Source: Leptospira perolatii
GTDB taxonomy: Bacteria > Spirochaetota > Leptospiria > Leptospirales > Leptospiraceae
Direction: 5' to 3'
Length of the DNA: 64,000 nt
Assembly: GCF_002811875.1 (NCBI RefSeq)
Contig: NZ_NPDZ01000001.1
Location: 434,001-498,000, forward strand
In this document: one piece after another, positions 1-9,401 of the stretch
How positions within the stretch are numbered: the first letter of the stretch is position 1
Layout of the letters: every line of letters starts with the position of its first letter
Translations under genes and position numbers: made by a program
The notes under the pieces: model-generated
The model's database searches: none
Told to the model about the DNA's origin: nothing
The model's input: the letters and a program-made list of their open reading frames with translations, nothing else

Positions 1-1
1 A

Positions 2-556
2 GAAACCGTAGCAAGTGCCGACAACAATCTAGAATCGGAAAAAGCAAACGGAAAGGAGGAATCTCTAGAAGAAAAGCTTTCTAAAGAATTAGAAGCTTCG
101 AAAAAAGAAATCGAATCTTTGAAAGATTCATGGGCTCGCGAAAGAGCGGAATTCCAAAATTATAAAAGGAGATCCGCGCAGGAGTTCGCTCATGTAAAAA
201 GAGAAGCGATTAAATCGATTGTTGCGAATTTCCTAACTCCGATAGACAATCTTGAGAGAGTTGAGGCGACGACCAATGTTACCGACGAGTTAAAACCCTT
301 TGTTGAGGGAGTCGGTATGATTCTAAAGGAATTTTACTCCGTGTTGGAGAGAGCAAGCGTGTACAGATTTCAACCGGTTGGGCTCCCTTTTGACCCTACT
401 ACGATGGAAGCGATTTCATCTGAAGAGGGCGAAAAGTACAAAGAAGAGACCGTGGTGGAAGTGTATCAGGCTGGTTATTTGATTAAGGAAAACGATGAAA
501 CGTTTTCTCTGCGTCCTGCAAGAGTTCGAGTAGGAAGACCAAAAGCAGGAAACTGA
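2..556 (+). CDS. grpE: Nucleotide exchange factor GrpE (5' end cut off by window)
   Basis: GrpE releases ADP from DnaK so that the chaperone can rebind ATP. The reading frame is open from base 2, so the gene starts before the window; the TTG at 119 is internal and not a start. The visible 184 residues show a Glu/Lys-rich coiled coil, then the compact beta head at the C-terminus (VEVYQAGYLIKEN followed by LRPARVRVG), which matches the family ending. It lies 44 nt before dnaK on the same strand, the classical hrcA-grpE-dnaK-dnaJ order. Any CIRCE element would lie upstream, outside the window. The family call is secure; the start cannot be seen. Confidence 0.95.
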   Translation, partial: ETVASADNNLESEKANGKEESLEEKLSKELEASKKEIESLKDSWARERAEFQNYKRRSAQEFAHVKREAIKSIVANFLTPIDNLERVEATTNVTDELKPFVEGVGMILKEFYSVLERASVYRFQPVGLPFDPTTMEAISSEEGEKYKEETVVEVYQAGYLIKENDETFSLRPARVRVGRPKAGN

Positions 557-600
557 ACAACAGGAAATTTTAATAAGGGAACAAATAAAGGAGAACCAAT

Positions 601-2535
601 ATGGCAAAAGAAAAAATCATCGGAATCGACCTTGGTACGACGAACTCAGTTGTTGCCGTTATGGAAGGTGGAGATCCGGTTGTAATCCAGAATTCGGAAG
701 GATCTAGAACGACCCCGTCGATCGTTGCCTTTACGGCAAAGGGAGAAACCCTTGTCGGCCAATTCGCGAAGAATCAGGCAATTACAAACGCAGTAAATAC
801 AGTGCGTTCTGCGAAAAGATTCATCGGTCGCAGGTTCAACGAAGTTGAATCCGAAATGAAGCACGTTTCCTATAAAGTGATCCGTGCCGGAAACGATGGG
901 CTGAAATTCGAAACTGCTGCAGGAGAATTTACTCCTCAGGAAATTTCTGCTCGAATCTTGCAAAAGATGAAACAAACCGCAGAAGATTACTTAGGTCACA
1001 AGGTTACCAAAGCGGTGATCACTGTTCCGGCTTACTTCAACGACGATCAGCGCCAAGCAACAAAGGATGCAGGACGTATCGCCGGATTGGAAGTGGAAAG
1101 GATCATCAATGAGCCGACGGCTGCAGCTCTTGCTTATGGTTTTGATAAGAAAAAAACCAATGCGAAGATTGCGGTTTACGACCTCGGTGGTGGAACGTTC
1201 GACATTTCAATTTTGGAATTAGGGGACGGGGTATTCGAAGTAAAATCTACCAATGGTGATACTCACTTGGGTGGAGATGATTTTGATATGGTCATCATGG
1301 AATGGATGATCGAAGAATTCAAAAAGCAGTACGGAATCGATATCTCTCACGATAAAAATACAGTTCAGCGTCTTAAGGAAGCTGCGGAAAAAGCAAAAAT
1401 CGAATTGTCCGGAACGATGTCTACTCAGATCAATCTTCCGTTCATCACTGCAGATGCAAGCGGTCCGAAGCACTTGGATATGAATCTGACTAGAGCAAAA
1501 TTTGATCAGTTGACACGTAGCCTGGTCGAAAGAACTCGCATTCCTTGTGAGAACGCTCTTAGAGATGCAGGATTAAAAAATTCTGAAGTAGACGAAGTGA
1601 TTCTTGTTGGTGGTTCTACTCGGATCCCAGCTGTGCAAGAATTAGTGCGTCAAATTTTTGGAAAAGAGCCTAACCGTTCAGTCAACCCAGACGAAGTAGT
1701 CGCAGTTGGTGCAGCTATCCAAGGCGGCGTCTTGGCCGGAGAAGTATCGGATGTATTATTGCTCGATGTAACTCCTCTTTCTTTGGGAATTGAGACTCTC
1801 GGCGGTGTTTTAACCCGATTGATCGAAAGGAATACTACGATACCGACTAAAAAGTCTCAGGTATTCTCTACGGCTGCTGATAATCAGAATGCGGTCTCCA
1901 TCCATGTTCTTCAAGGAGAACGCGAGATGGCAAAGGACAACCGTACATTAGGAAAATTTGATCTAATCGGAATTCCGCCAGCACCGAGAGGAGTACCTCA
2001 AATCGAGGTAACCTTCGATATCGATGCGAACGGGATCGTTCACGTTTCTGCAAAAGACCTTGGAACCGGAAAAGAGCAAAAGATCCGAATCGAATCTTCT
2101 TCTGGATTATCCGAGGACGAGATCAAGAGAATGGTCAAGGACGCAGAAGCTCATGCCGCTGCGGACAAATCACTTCGAGAATTGGTGGAAGCTAAGAACG
2201 AACTGGATACGATCACATACGCTCTTGAAAAGGCAGTCTCAGAAGCCGGGGACAAAATCAGCGAAAGCGAGAAACAACTTGCAACTGACGAAGTAAAAAG
2301 AGCAAGAGAGGCGATCGAGTCGGGAGACCTGGGTAGAATCAAAGCTGCGAAAGAAACAGTTTCTAAATTTTCCTCAGAGATTGCTTCCAAGATCTATTCC
2401 CAAAGTGGTAATGAGTCTGCAGGAGCTTCCCAAAACGGAGCAGCGGGTGAAGGAGCGAAATCTCAGGAAACCAGCGAATCCGGCGAAAAGGTCGTGGACG
2501 CAGACTATACTGTAGTGGACGATGAGAAAAAGTAA
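601..2535 (+). CDS. dnaK: Molecular chaperone DnaK (Hsp70)
   Basis: Cytosolic Hsp70 that binds exposed hydrophobic segments in an ATP-driven cycle with DnaJ and GrpE. The 644-residue length is normal. The ATPase domain shows phosphate-1 motif GIDLGTTNS (residues 8-16) and phosphate-2 motif DLGGGTFD near residue 195. The interdomain linker [13 protein letters not shown] lies near residue 385, followed by the substrate-binding domain and a helical lid. The tail is Gly/Ala/Ser-rich and ends in an acidic [12 protein letters not shown]. The ATG has a strong ribosome site (AAAGGAG, 7 nt spacing). It is co-directional with grpE and only 7 nt from dnaJ. Confidence 0.98.
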   Translation: MAKEKIIGIDLGTTNSVVAVMEGGDPVVIQNSEGSRTTPSIVAFTAKGETLVGQFAKNQAITNAVNTVRSAKRFIGRRFNEVESEMKHVSYKVIRAGNDGLKFETAAGEFTPQEISARILQKMKQTAEDYLGHKVTKAVITVPAYFNDDQRQATKDAGRIAGLEVERIINEPTAAALAYGFDKKKTNAKIAVYDLGGGTFDISILELGDGVFEVKSTNGDTHLGGDDFDMVIMEWMIEEFKKQYGIDISHDKNTVQRLKEAAEKAKIELSGTMSTQINLPFITADASGPKHLDMNLTRAKFDQLTRSLVERTRIPCENALRDAGLKNSEVDEVILVGGSTRIPAVQELVRQIFGKEPNRSVNPDEVVAVGAAIQGGVLAGEVSDVLLLDVTPLSLGIETLGGVLTRLIERNTTIPTKKSQVFSTAADNQNAVSIHVLQGEREMAKDNRTLGKFDLIGIPPAPRGVPQIEVTFDIDANGIVHVSAKDLGTGKEQKIRIESSSGLSEDEIKRMVKDAEAHAAADKSLRELVEAKNELDTITYALEKAVSEAGDKISESEKQLATDEVKRAREAIESGDLGRIKAAKETVSKFSSEIASKIYSQSGNESAGASQNGAAGEGAKSQETSESGEKVVDADYTVVDDEKK

Positions 2536-2542
2536 GTAACCG

Positions 2543-3658
2543 ATGAGTGAAGCAAATTACTATGATATTCTAGGCGTTTCCAAAAGCGCAAGCGATGATG
2601 AAATCAAAGCTGCGTATCGGAAGCTGGCGATAAAATATCACCCGGATAAGAATAAGGGTGATAAGGCAGCGGAAGAAAAATTCAAGGAAGCTACGGAAGC
2701 ATACGAAGTTCTTCGGGACCCTAAAAAGCGTCAGGCCTACGACCAGTTTGGTAAAGCTGGAGTTGGGGCCGGCGCTCAAGGCGGATTCGGAGCCGGTGCT
2801 TACACGGACTTTTCTGATATTTTTGGAGATTTCGGAGATATCTTTGGTGATTTCTTCGGAGGTGGTCGCTTTCAAGGCGGTCGTAGATCGGGACCTCAAA
2901 GAGGTTCCGACTTGCGCTATAACCTAGAGGTATCTCTAGAAGATGCCGCCCTCGGGAGAGAATTTAAGATTGATATTCCGAGATTGGAAACTTGCGTGGA
3001 ATGTTCCGGGAGCGGAGCGGCTAAAGGAAGTACACCCGTGACCTGCCCTGACTGCGGTGGAAGCGGACAAATACGTAGGTCCCAAGGATTTTTCTCAGTA
3101 GCAACTACATGCGGTACTTGTAATGGAAAAGGTACTGTGATTTCGAACCCTTGCCGTTCTTGTCATGGAAAAGGATTGGTAGAGAAACGCAGAACTATAA
3201 ATATTAAGATTCCTGCAGGTATCGAATCTGGCAGTCGCTTAAAAGTTTCTGGGGAAGGAGAAGCCGGACCAAACGGCGGCCCTCACGGAGATTTGTATGT
3301 TGTTACACATATTAAAAAACACGAACTCTTTGAGAGACAGGCAAACGATCTTATACTAAGCAAAAAAATCAGCTTATCTCTGGCAATTTTGGGAGGGGAG
3401 ATCGAGGTTCCTACAATTGACGGTAAGAAAGTAAAAATGAAAATTCCGGAAGGAACAGAATCCGGACAAGTGTTCCGTTTAAAAGGACATGGAATTCCGT
3501 ACTTGGGCGGTTATGGAAAGGGAGACCAGCACGTAATCGTAAGAGTGGAAATACCGAAGAGATTGTCTCGTCGTCAAAGAGAATTAATCGAAGAGTTTGC
3601 AAGAGAGTCCGGGGAAAACTTGCACGGACCTAAGAGCAAAATCTTCTCAAACAAATAA
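2543..3658 (+). CDS. dnaJ: Co-chaperone DnaJ (type I Hsp40)
   Basis: Stimulates DnaK ATPase and delivers substrates. The J domain occupies residues 1-70 with HPD at 33-35. A Gly/Phe-rich linker follows (GGFGAGAY, repeated FGDIFGDF). The zinc region carries four CxxCxGxG repeats ([32 protein letters not shown]), so this is a full type I protein. The C-terminal substrate domain is complete and the 371-residue length is usual. It starts 7 nt after dnaK and ends 25 nt before the next gene, so transcription probably continues into the oxidoreductase. Confidence 0.98.
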   Translation: MSEANYYDILGVSKSASDDEIKAAYRKLAIKYHPDKNKGDKAAEEKFKEATEAYEVLRDPKKRQAYDQFGKAGVGAGAQGGFGAGAYTDFSDIFGDFGDIFGDFFGGGRFQGGRRSGPQRGSDLRYNLEVSLEDAALGREFKIDIPRLETCVECSGSGAAKGSTPVTCPDCGGSGQIRRSQGFFSVATTCGTCNGKGTVISNPCRSCHGKGLVEKRRTINIKIPAGIESGSRLKVSGEGEAGPNGGPHGDLYVVTHIKKHELFERQANDLILSKKISLSLAILGGEIEVPTIDGKKVKMKIPEGTESGQVFRLKGHGIPYLGGYGKGDQHVIVRVEIPKRLSRRQRELIEEFARESGENLHGPKSKIFSNK

Positions 3659-3683
3659 CTTACACTAGGATAAAGGAAACTGA

Positions 3684-4643
3684 ATGTCCGATAGAGTTAA
3701 GATCGGTGTCATTGGCACCGGACATATGGGCCAGTATCATGTGAACGTCGCTAAGATGCTTTCCGACGCCGTTTTGGTCGGAATCTACGATGCAGATAAA
3801 GAAAGAGCAAAACAAATGGCGGAGAAGCACAAAACCTCCGCTTTTTCTTCCATAGAGGAACTGCTTGCAAAGGTCGACGCTGTAATCGTCGCGGCTCCGA
3901 CTTTCTTGCACCACGAAATCGCTAAAAAAGCGTTGCTTGCAAAAAAACACGTTCTAGTCGAAAAGCCGATCGCTGAAAATTTGGAGCAAGCAAAGGAACT
4001 GGTCGATCTCTCTTCCAAGAATGACCTGGTTCTGTTAGTCGGACATGTGGAAAGGTTTAATGGAGCAGTCCTTGAATTGGGAAATATTGCAGACAAACCT
4101 CTTCTTATTGAATCAAGGCGTCTAGCTCCTTTCAATCCCAGGATTAAAGATGTTGGCGTAGTCCTAGATATGATGATTCATGATATTGATATCGTGTTGA
4201 ATCTCGTAAAGTCTCCCGTCAAATATCTGACCGCAGTTGGAGCGAAAGTAATGTCCGATCATGAAGATATCGCATCGGTCGTAATGCATTTCGAAAATGG
4301 GACGATTGCAAATATTTCTGCAAGCCGTTGCACGCAGTCTAAGATTCGTACATTAAATATTACTCAAAAAGATGTATATATTACATTAGATTTTACGGAC
4401 CAAGAAATTGAGCTACATAGACAGGCTACTTCTGATATTCTTCTCATGACTGGAGAAATCAAATATAGACAAGAGTCGATCGTGGAAAAGATCTTCGTTC
4501 ATAAAGATAATCCACTTAAGCAAGAGCACGAACATTTTGTGAAATGTATTCGGAAAGAAACGGAACCTATGGTATACGGCCAGTCTGATCTACAGACTTT
4601 GGAAATTGCGCATCGGATTCTGAAGGAAATCCATAATAACTAA
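3684..4643 (+). CDS. Gfo/Idh/MocA family NAD(P)-dependent oxidoreductase
   Basis: Predicted cytosolic NAD(P)-dependent dehydrogenase acting on a sugar or similar polyol; the substrate is unknown. The N-terminal Rossmann fold starts with GVIGTGHMG (residues 8-16). The family signature EKP occurs in LVEKPIAENL near residue 95 and supplies the catalytic-region lysine. The C-terminal half has the expected alpha/beta layout, with an HDIDIVL segment. The 319-residue length is typical. It lies 25 nt after dnaJ and 7 nt before yqgE, apparently in the chaperone transcript. Nothing in the sequence links it to protein folding, so the placement may be only operon sharing. Confidence 0.9.
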   Translation: MSDRVKIGVIGTGHMGQYHVNVAKMLSDAVLVGIYDADKERAKQMAEKHKTSAFSSIEELLAKVDAVIVAAPTFLHHEIAKKALLAKKHVLVEKPIAENLEQAKELVDLSSKNDLVLLVGHVERFNGAVLELGNIADKPLLIESRRLAPFNPRIKDVGVVLDMMIHDIDIVLNLVKSPVKYLTAVGAKVMSDHEDIASVVMHFENGTIANISASRCTQSKIRTLNITQKDVYITLDFTDQEIELHRQATSDILLMTGEIKYRQESIVEKIFVHKDNPLKQEHEHFVKCIRKETEPMVYGQSDLQTLEIAHRILKEIHNN

Positions 4644-4650
4644 AGAAAGT

Positions 4651-5205
4651 ATGGAAAAGACTTACGGTGGAAAAGTTCTAATTTCTAATTCTTCGATAGT
4701 GACAGACTATTTCAATCGGACCGTTATCTTGATGGTCGAGCATGATCAAAATGGCGCCTTTGGTGTTGTTCTGAACAAAAAAATGGAAGTCTCTCTAAAC
4801 GATGTAATTCAAGGAATCCCAGAAACCGTAGATGGTTCTATGCCGATCTATTCGGGTGGGCCTGTAGATCCGACGTTCGTCTCTATTTTGCACGATAATC
4901 CAAAGTTGAAACAACCTGGTATCGAGGTCATTCCAGGAGTTTACTTAGCTAGAAGTTTCGAAGCATTAGTAGAATTGTTGGAGTTCCCCACTAAGTCGAA
5001 ATTCAATGTGTACCAAGGATATTCAGGATGGGGAGCAGATCAGTTAGAGGGAGAAATGGAGCGGAAATCCTGGGTTGTACACGAACCTAAAGCAGAATGG
5101 ATTTTTACGGATGATCCTGAAACCACCTGGCAAGAGGCTCTAAAAAGCAAAGGTGGTTTATACAAGTATTTTGTGGAGCATACAAAAGATCCAATGCTGA
5201 ACTAG
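4651..5205 (+). CDS. YqgE/AlgH family protein (UPF0301)
   Basis: Member of the YqgE/AlgH family, whose biochemical role is not settled. The N-terminus has the family pattern GKVLISNSSIVTDYFNRTV, then VEHDQNGAFGVVLN and, mid-protein, YSGGPVD. The YQGYSGWGADQLEGE segment is also characteristic. At 184 residues it is full length. It is packed between the oxidoreductase (7 nt upstream) and the DUF2721 gene (4 nt downstream). No signal peptide or membrane segment is visible, so it is predicted to be cytosolic. Confidence 0.93.
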   Translation: MEKTYGGKVLISNSSIVTDYFNRTVILMVEHDQNGAFGVVLNKKMEVSLNDVIQGIPETVDGSMPIYSGGPVDPTFVSILHDNPKLKQPGIEVIPGVYLARSFEALVELLEFPTKSKFNVYQGYSGWGADQLEGEMERKSWVVHEPKAEWIFTDDPETTWQEALKSKGGLYKYFVEHTKDPMLN

Positions 5206-5209
5206 CCCT

Positions 5210-5710
5210 ATGTTCCAGAATTTAGCCGGCTTCGAAATATTCACAGGTATGATCGCACCGGCGGTTCTAATTTCCGCCACTGCAAGTCTTATTTTTTCCA
5301 CAGCAAATCGACTGGGTCGAATTTTCGATCGAGTGAATCTCTTAAAAGCAGAAGTAGAAGCCGTACTCGAAGGCCGACTTTCCTTTCCTCAGGAAAGAAG
5401 AGAATATCTCAAGAACCAGTTAGCAATACAAGAGAAAAGGGCAGTCTTAATTCAACGGTCTATGGCTTTTCTCTACTTATCCACTTGCTTGTTTATCACT
5501 TCGAGTTTGACATTTGCGCTTACTATCGCTCTTGTTCGAGAGATTGCTTGGGTAGCGACCGCCATCGCCATGTTAGGTGGCATTTTCATGTTATCTGCAA
5601 GTGCTCTTCTCTTGTATGAAAGTCGCTATAATCTTAAATTTATTAAGGGACAAATTGATTTCACAGTTTATCTAGAGAAACAGTCTCATCCAAAAAATAG
5701 CAAAAGTTAA
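5210..5710 (+). CDS. DUF2721 family membrane protein
   Basis: Small inner-membrane protein of unknown function. It has a hydrophobic N-terminal helix (residues 11-32, MIAPAVLISATASLIFS) and then the family-typical stretch NRLGRIFDRVNLLKAEVEA. A charged amphipathic region precedes two further membrane helices (about residues 85-135) and a basic tail. This three-helix layout and length (166 residues) fit DUF2721. It is the last gene of the run that begins with grpE, starting 4 nt after yqgE. The 550 bases that follow hold no clear gene, so the operon probably ends here. Confidence 0.85.
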   Translation: MFQNLAGFEIFTGMIAPAVLISATASLIFSTANRLGRIFDRVNLLKAEVEAVLEGRLSFPQERREYLKNQLAIQEKRAVLIQRSMAFLYLSTCLFITSSLTFALTIALVREIAWVATAIAMLGGIFMLSASALLLYESRYNLKFIKGQIDFTVYLEKQSHPKNSKS

Positions 5711-6260
5711 AATCGGATCAAAATCCCGATCCATTGAGCTCTCGAAGCCCATTGATTTAACTTTAGTCAATTTGCACATTTTGCATTTCCTTCAAGACTA
5801 AAATCGTCCGCCCTAGATTGTGTATCTTGCACCAAGCTTACAGGTGTTAGGCGTGCGATTACATTTATACCCCGGTCTGATAAGAGAAGGATCGAAGATT
5901 TGCCGAGTATGCCTAAAACGACAAAAACTTTGAATGACCAAACTGTTGGATTATCATTTATTAGTTGGGGTGCTAGATGATTTGGGACAGATTGCAAATG
6001 TTTTAGGCTTGCCTTGCGTTTGCAAAAGAGTTCCATATTAAATGAAAAAAAATAAGTTTTTTTAAGTTTTTATAATATAAAAAAACGAAAATAACTAAAA
6101 CCAAAAATGTCCTAGCTTGGTCTTTAAGTGATAACAATTTTATCAATCGCTGTGGCTGGATATTTTCCTTGAACGCAATAAGAAGTCTTAGTTATAGGTT
6201 TAATTCAGAACGCGGAAAAAGTAATCAAATACAAATTAACTTTAGGGTTGTTCCAAGGGT
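5711..6260. other. Intergenic region, about 550 bp, no supported gene
   Basis: No convincing coding sequence. A minus-strand frame of 89 codons (5767-6036) has no ribosome site, no recognised domain and low protein-like character. The distal part (6040-6090) is a run of A/T with a TATAAT at 6071-6076, which could be a promoter for the Crp-like gene at 6261 with a long leader. No strong terminator hairpin was found after the DUF2721 gene. Confidence 0.5.
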
Positions 6261-6872
6261 ATGAACCAAATAGATCAATTTTATATCGAATCATTAAGCG
6301 CGGCTGTTCTTTCTATTGCTCCGGTTCCAAAAGAGCAGATGATCAAGGCCGCGAAAATATTTGAGTTCCGTCGTTTGCGTCCAGGAGAGTTTTTAGTAAG
6401 ACAAGGCGAACCCGCATCTGAATTTGCGTTTATTATTTCGGGAGTTGTGAAGGAATTTTACACGACCGAAAAGGGTGCTGCATTTATAAAAACGTTTTGT
6501 ATACCAGGGGAGTTTACTGGTTCTTACTTTGACCTCCTGTCTAAACAGCCTTCCACGGCAAGCATAGAAGCGGTTAACGCCTGTGAGTTGGCAGTCGCCA
6601 AATTTGTAGACTATTTTGCTTTATTTGATGAGCATCCTGCTTGGGAAAGAGTCGGCCGAAAAGTAGCTGAATCATTATTTATAAAAAAGGCAAAGAGAGA
6701 ATACGAATTACTTGCGCTGTCTCCTCCGGAAAGATATTTACTTTTCAAAAAAAATCTTCCGCAAGTGGAGAAGCTTGTCCCAGACTACATGATCGCTTCT
6801 TATCTTGGGATAACTCCTGTGGCTTTGAGCAGAATTAGAACGCGGTTAAAGGGAGAAGGAAAAATTTCTTGA
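6261..6872 (+). CDS. Crp/Fnr-family transcriptional regulator
   Basis: Predicted DNA-binding regulator with an N-terminal cyclic-nucleotide-binding beta-roll (about residues 25-120). Landmarks are LRPGEFLVRQGEPASEFAFII and FCIPGEFTGSYFD. The C-terminal helix-turn-helix (about 165-200) reads SPPERYLLFKK then IASYLGITPVALSRIRTRL. No Cys cluster for an iron-sulphur centre is seen, so it is not Fnr-like. The canonical phosphate-binding Arg of true cAMP receptors is not evident (STASIEAV), so the ligand is unknown. It stands alone after a long AT-rich gap and 62 nt before an alpha/beta hydrolase, which it may regulate. Confidence 0.88.
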   Translation: MNQIDQFYIESLSAAVLSIAPVPKEQMIKAAKIFEFRRLRPGEFLVRQGEPASEFAFIISGVVKEFYTTEKGAAFIKTFCIPGEFTGSYFDLLSKQPSTASIEAVNACELAVAKFVDYFALFDEHPAWERVGRKVAESLFIKKAKREYELLALSPPERYLLFKKNLPQVEKLVPDYMIASYLGITPVALSRIRTRLKGEGKIS

Positions 6873-6934
6873 AAAAAATTTTCGAATTAACCTGAGTTAA
6901 TGACTTTACTTTCAAAATTTCTTAAGTTTGATGC

Positions 6935-7816
6935 ATGGTGCAAATGAAAGCTTCGAATAACGTAGAAATCAGAAGAGAAGTAATCTCAGGGAATCCAATC
7001 CATTACAGATCGGCAGGAAAGGACGGAGACCCCTGCATAGTTTGTCTTCACGCGATTGGTCACAGCTCCGAGGATTATAATTTTCTCCTAAATAACCCTC
7101 CTGCAGGTTTCAAAGTAATTGCAATTGATTTTCCTGGTAACGGAAAATCTCCTCTTGGAGAGCAAAGTGTATCTTCCGAATCGTATTATAGATTATTAAA
7201 GGAGTTTTTGCTTAGATCCGAGATTCGGAATCCGGTCGTACTTGGAAATTCAATAGGTGGCGCGGTGGCAGTCCGGTTAGGCGCCGATCCAGAAATAAAG
7301 CCGAGAGCTGTAGTATTAATGGATCCTGGTGGTCTTGACAAAGGAGGCGGGGGACTATTCAACAAACTCGTCTGTAAAATGATGGTTTCCTTTTTCCATG
7401 CCGGAACAAGAAAAAGGAAATGGTTTCGCTCTGCATTTCATGCTTATTACAAACTTGTGTTACCTTCCAAACAGGCAGAAGCAGCAAGAAATGAAATTGT
7501 TCGGAATGCTTACGAGATCGCTCCAGTCTTAGAGAAAGCTTGGGACTCTTTTTGGAGAGATTCCGAGGATCTGAGGCCGCTAATTGCTCAGATCGATTGT
7601 CCTGTGCTCTTTTGTTGGGCGACTCGAGATCGCTTCATTCAGCTTGGTAGAAATATACAAGCGATTCGAAAATTCAAAAATCATAAACTGATTAAATACA
7701 AAATTGGCCATACGCCGATGCTAGAGTGTCCAGACCGTTTTGAAAAAGACCTGAAATCGTTTTTAGAGCAAAATCTGGAAAAGAACAAAGAAGGACAGCT
7801 AACGTTCTCGCGCTAA
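6935..7816 (+). CDS. Alpha/beta hydrolase
   Basis: Predicted soluble esterase or lipase-type hydrolase with unknown substrate. Family landmarks are the oxyanion-side motif LHAIGHSSEDY near residue 37, nucleophile elbow GNSIGG (catalytic Ser about residue 106), an acid in CWATRDRFI, and catalytic His in GHTPMLECPDRF near residue 267. A cap region lies between the elbow and the acid. The 293-residue length is normal. ATG 6935 is taken as start, though Met4 is possible; neither has a strong ribosome site. It follows the Crp-like regulator by 62 nt on the same strand. Confidence 0.88.
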   Translation: MVQMKASNNVEIRREVISGNPIHYRSAGKDGDPCIVCLHAIGHSSEDYNFLLNNPPAGFKVIAIDFPGNGKSPLGEQSVSSESYYRLLKEFLLRSEIRNPVVLGNSIGGAVAVRLGADPEIKPRAVVLMDPGGLDKGGGGLFNKLVCKMMVSFFHAGTRKRKWFRSAFHAYYKLVLPSKQAEAARNEIVRNAYEIAPVLEKAWDSFWRDSEDLRPLIAQIDCPVLFCWATRDRFIQLGRNIQAIRKFKNHKLIKYKIGHTPMLECPDRFEKDLKSFLEQNLEKNKEGQLTFSR

Positions 7817-7838
7817 GAAAGCGCTATTGTTACAAATA

Positions 7839-7889
7839 CCCCGAATTGCCCAAATCCTAGATTGCTTTGAGGATTTACGCAATTCGGGG
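7839..7889. repeat. Two-step inverted repeat (51 nt)
   Basis: CCCCGAATTGC (7839-7849) pairs perfectly with GCAATTCGGGG (7879-7889), an 11-bp outer stem. After a 2-nt symmetric internal loop, AAATCCT (7852-7858) pairs with AGGATTT (7870-7876), a 7-bp inner stem with an 11-nt loop. No U-run follows on either strand. It could be a factor-independent hairpin, an RNA stability element, or a protein site. Confidence 0.75.
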
Positions 7890-8006
7890 CTTTCCTCGGA
7901 AACCAGAACATGGTGAACAAAAAAGAATGACACGTCAGTCAGTTTGTTTTTTCTGATCAAATAGAGGGTTTTAGGCCCTTCCTGGCTATGTTTAGGAAGC
8001 GCGCTT

Positions 8007-8041
8007 GCCCGTATTTGAAAGCTCAAAATTATCGGGCTTTT
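8007..8041 (+). terminator. Possible terminator hairpin
   Basis: GCCCG (8007-8011) pairs with CGGGC (8033-8037). Inner TTTGA/TCAAA arms stack above it, and TTTT follows at 8038-8041. It lies 190 nt after the hydrolase and 34 nt before a lipoprotein gene, so it may also act as a leader hairpin of the latter. The T tract is short. Confidence 0.45.
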
Positions 8042-8074
8042 GAATATTAGAAATAATTAAATTGATTTGATAAA

Positions 8075-9304
8075 ATGAAACGAAGGTTGGCTATTTCGCT
8101 TTTACTCTTGATTGAAATATTTCTAAGTCAGTGTAACCGCGCAAAAAAGATCGAGTTGGATCTTTCTAAACCACTGGGTGCTCTTGCTTCAGGAGATTTT
8201 TTCGGGGATCATGTTCCGAGAGTGGGGGCAGAGATCATAGCAGTAGGTTCTAATTGCTCTAGTTTTTCTAGTATAGATGGAAAGGGTTGGACGGGCCATG
8301 AAGGATCGACGACTCTTTTTTCGGAATGTAATACCGGTGCCGTTCTGTATGATATTAAATTTGGGAACGGACTCTGGGTAGCTGTGGGAGGAGATTCTGC
8401 GCCGAGCTCGATAGCTGGAGAAGGGTGTGGAATTTGGACAAGTCCGGACGGTTTGACTTGGACAAGGCGTTCTTGCCCGAGAAACGAATCGGGAGGGGTC
8501 AGTACTTTAAAGAGCATATCTGTTGGCAATGAGAACGGCAAAACTCGCTTTTGGGCAGTCGGCAGAAGCTATTTGCAGTCGGAGAGAAATTATACTTACC
8601 TAATATACTCTAATGATGGGGTAACTTGGTTTCACCAGCAAGCCTTTGAATCGAATTCTTATCCGTCCTGTAACCTTCATTTTTATAAAGATCATTTTTA
8701 CTGCATGGATGGAAACTATAGCAGAATTCATAGAAGCCTCAGTTTTTCGGATACTCATTGGAGCGGTTCATTGATTTCGACCCCGGGCTCCTTTTATGAG
8801 AATTCAATTGAAAATTTAGGATTCTTAAAAACAGATCCAAGCGGCCGACTTTTAGCGTTTGGAAACGCGGACCCAGATAGGGCTCATACTATAAATGCCG
8901 GGATTTCCATTTTTAATGAGTCCGACTCTTCTTGGACCACACATTTTTCCAATATTGAAAGCGCTCAGTTCGGGGTGGCTTTGAGCCCGGAAAGGTTTGT
9001 AATCGCTAGTCAGAATTGCAGAATCGATTATTCCGAAGATGGTGGGAATACGTGGGTCGGAGGACCTTCCCAGAGAATGTCGTTTTGCACGACATATCCT
9101 TCGCACTGGACTCATTTAGAATATCACGAATATCTAAAATTGTTTGTGACCTTGGGCTTTCGAGAAACGGCAGATGGAGGCCCTGGTCTTTCCACGTTAT
9201 TTTCAATTTCGGATAGCGGGCTTCCGGAGGATTGGACAATTGCCGATTCTTGGTTCTCGGAGGCATCGACCGAAGTAAAATCAATCGGGGTAAAGCCTTT
9301 GTGA
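8075..9304 (+). CDS. Lipoprotein with BNR/sialidase-like repeats
   Basis: Probable surface or periplasmic lipoprotein. A signal peptide of about 19 residues (MKRRLAISLLLLIEIFLSQ) ends in the lipobox-like LSQC, giving a lipidated Cys20. The mature part contains Asp-box-like repeats typical of beta-propellers: IWTSPDGLTWT, LIYSNDGVTWF and DYSEDGGNTWV. It has several cysteine pairs that could form disulphides outside the cytoplasm. No catalytic residues of sialidases were recognised, so a binding or structural role is as likely as an enzyme. It precedes a second lipoprotein by about 97 nt. Function unknown. Confidence 0.8.
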   Translation: MKRRLAISLLLLIEIFLSQCNRAKKIELDLSKPLGALASGDFFGDHVPRVGAEIIAVGSNCSSFSSIDGKGWTGHEGSTTLFSECNTGAVLYDIKFGNGLWVAVGGDSAPSSIAGEGCGIWTSPDGLTWTRRSCPRNESGGVSTLKSISVGNENGKTRFWAVGRSYLQSERNYTYLIYSNDGVTWFHQQAFESNSYPSCNLHFYKDHFYCMDGNYSRIHRSLSFSDTHWSGSLISTPGSFYENSIENLGFLKTDPSGRLLAFGNADPDRAHTINAGISIFNESDSSWTTHFSNIESAQFGVALSPERFVIASQNCRIDYSEDGGNTWVGGPSQRMSFCTTYPSHWTHLEYHEYLKLFVTLGFRETADGGPGLSTLFSISDSGLPEDWTIADSWFSEASTEVKSIGVKPL

Positions 9305-9321
9305 AACAACCAAATGCTTGC

Positions 9322-9336
9322 AGGTGGGGGCCACCT
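9322..9336. terminator. Intergenic GC-rich hairpin
   Basis: AGGTGG (9322-9327), GGG loop, CCACCT (9331-9336): a perfect 6-bp stem between two lipoprotein genes, followed by a short CGCA/TGCG hairpin. A-runs rather than T-runs follow on the plus strand, so termination is uncertain. Confidence 0.35.
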
Positions 9337-9401
9337 AACGCAAAAAATGCGCAAAAAAGGGGAGGTAAAATTGTTGTTCCTATCCAGGATAGCTATATTC
9401 C

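Noticed and set aside
5767..6036. Minus-strand frame of 89 codons
   Set aside because: No ribosome site, no domain, and it lies in an AT-rich intergenic stretch; likely chance.
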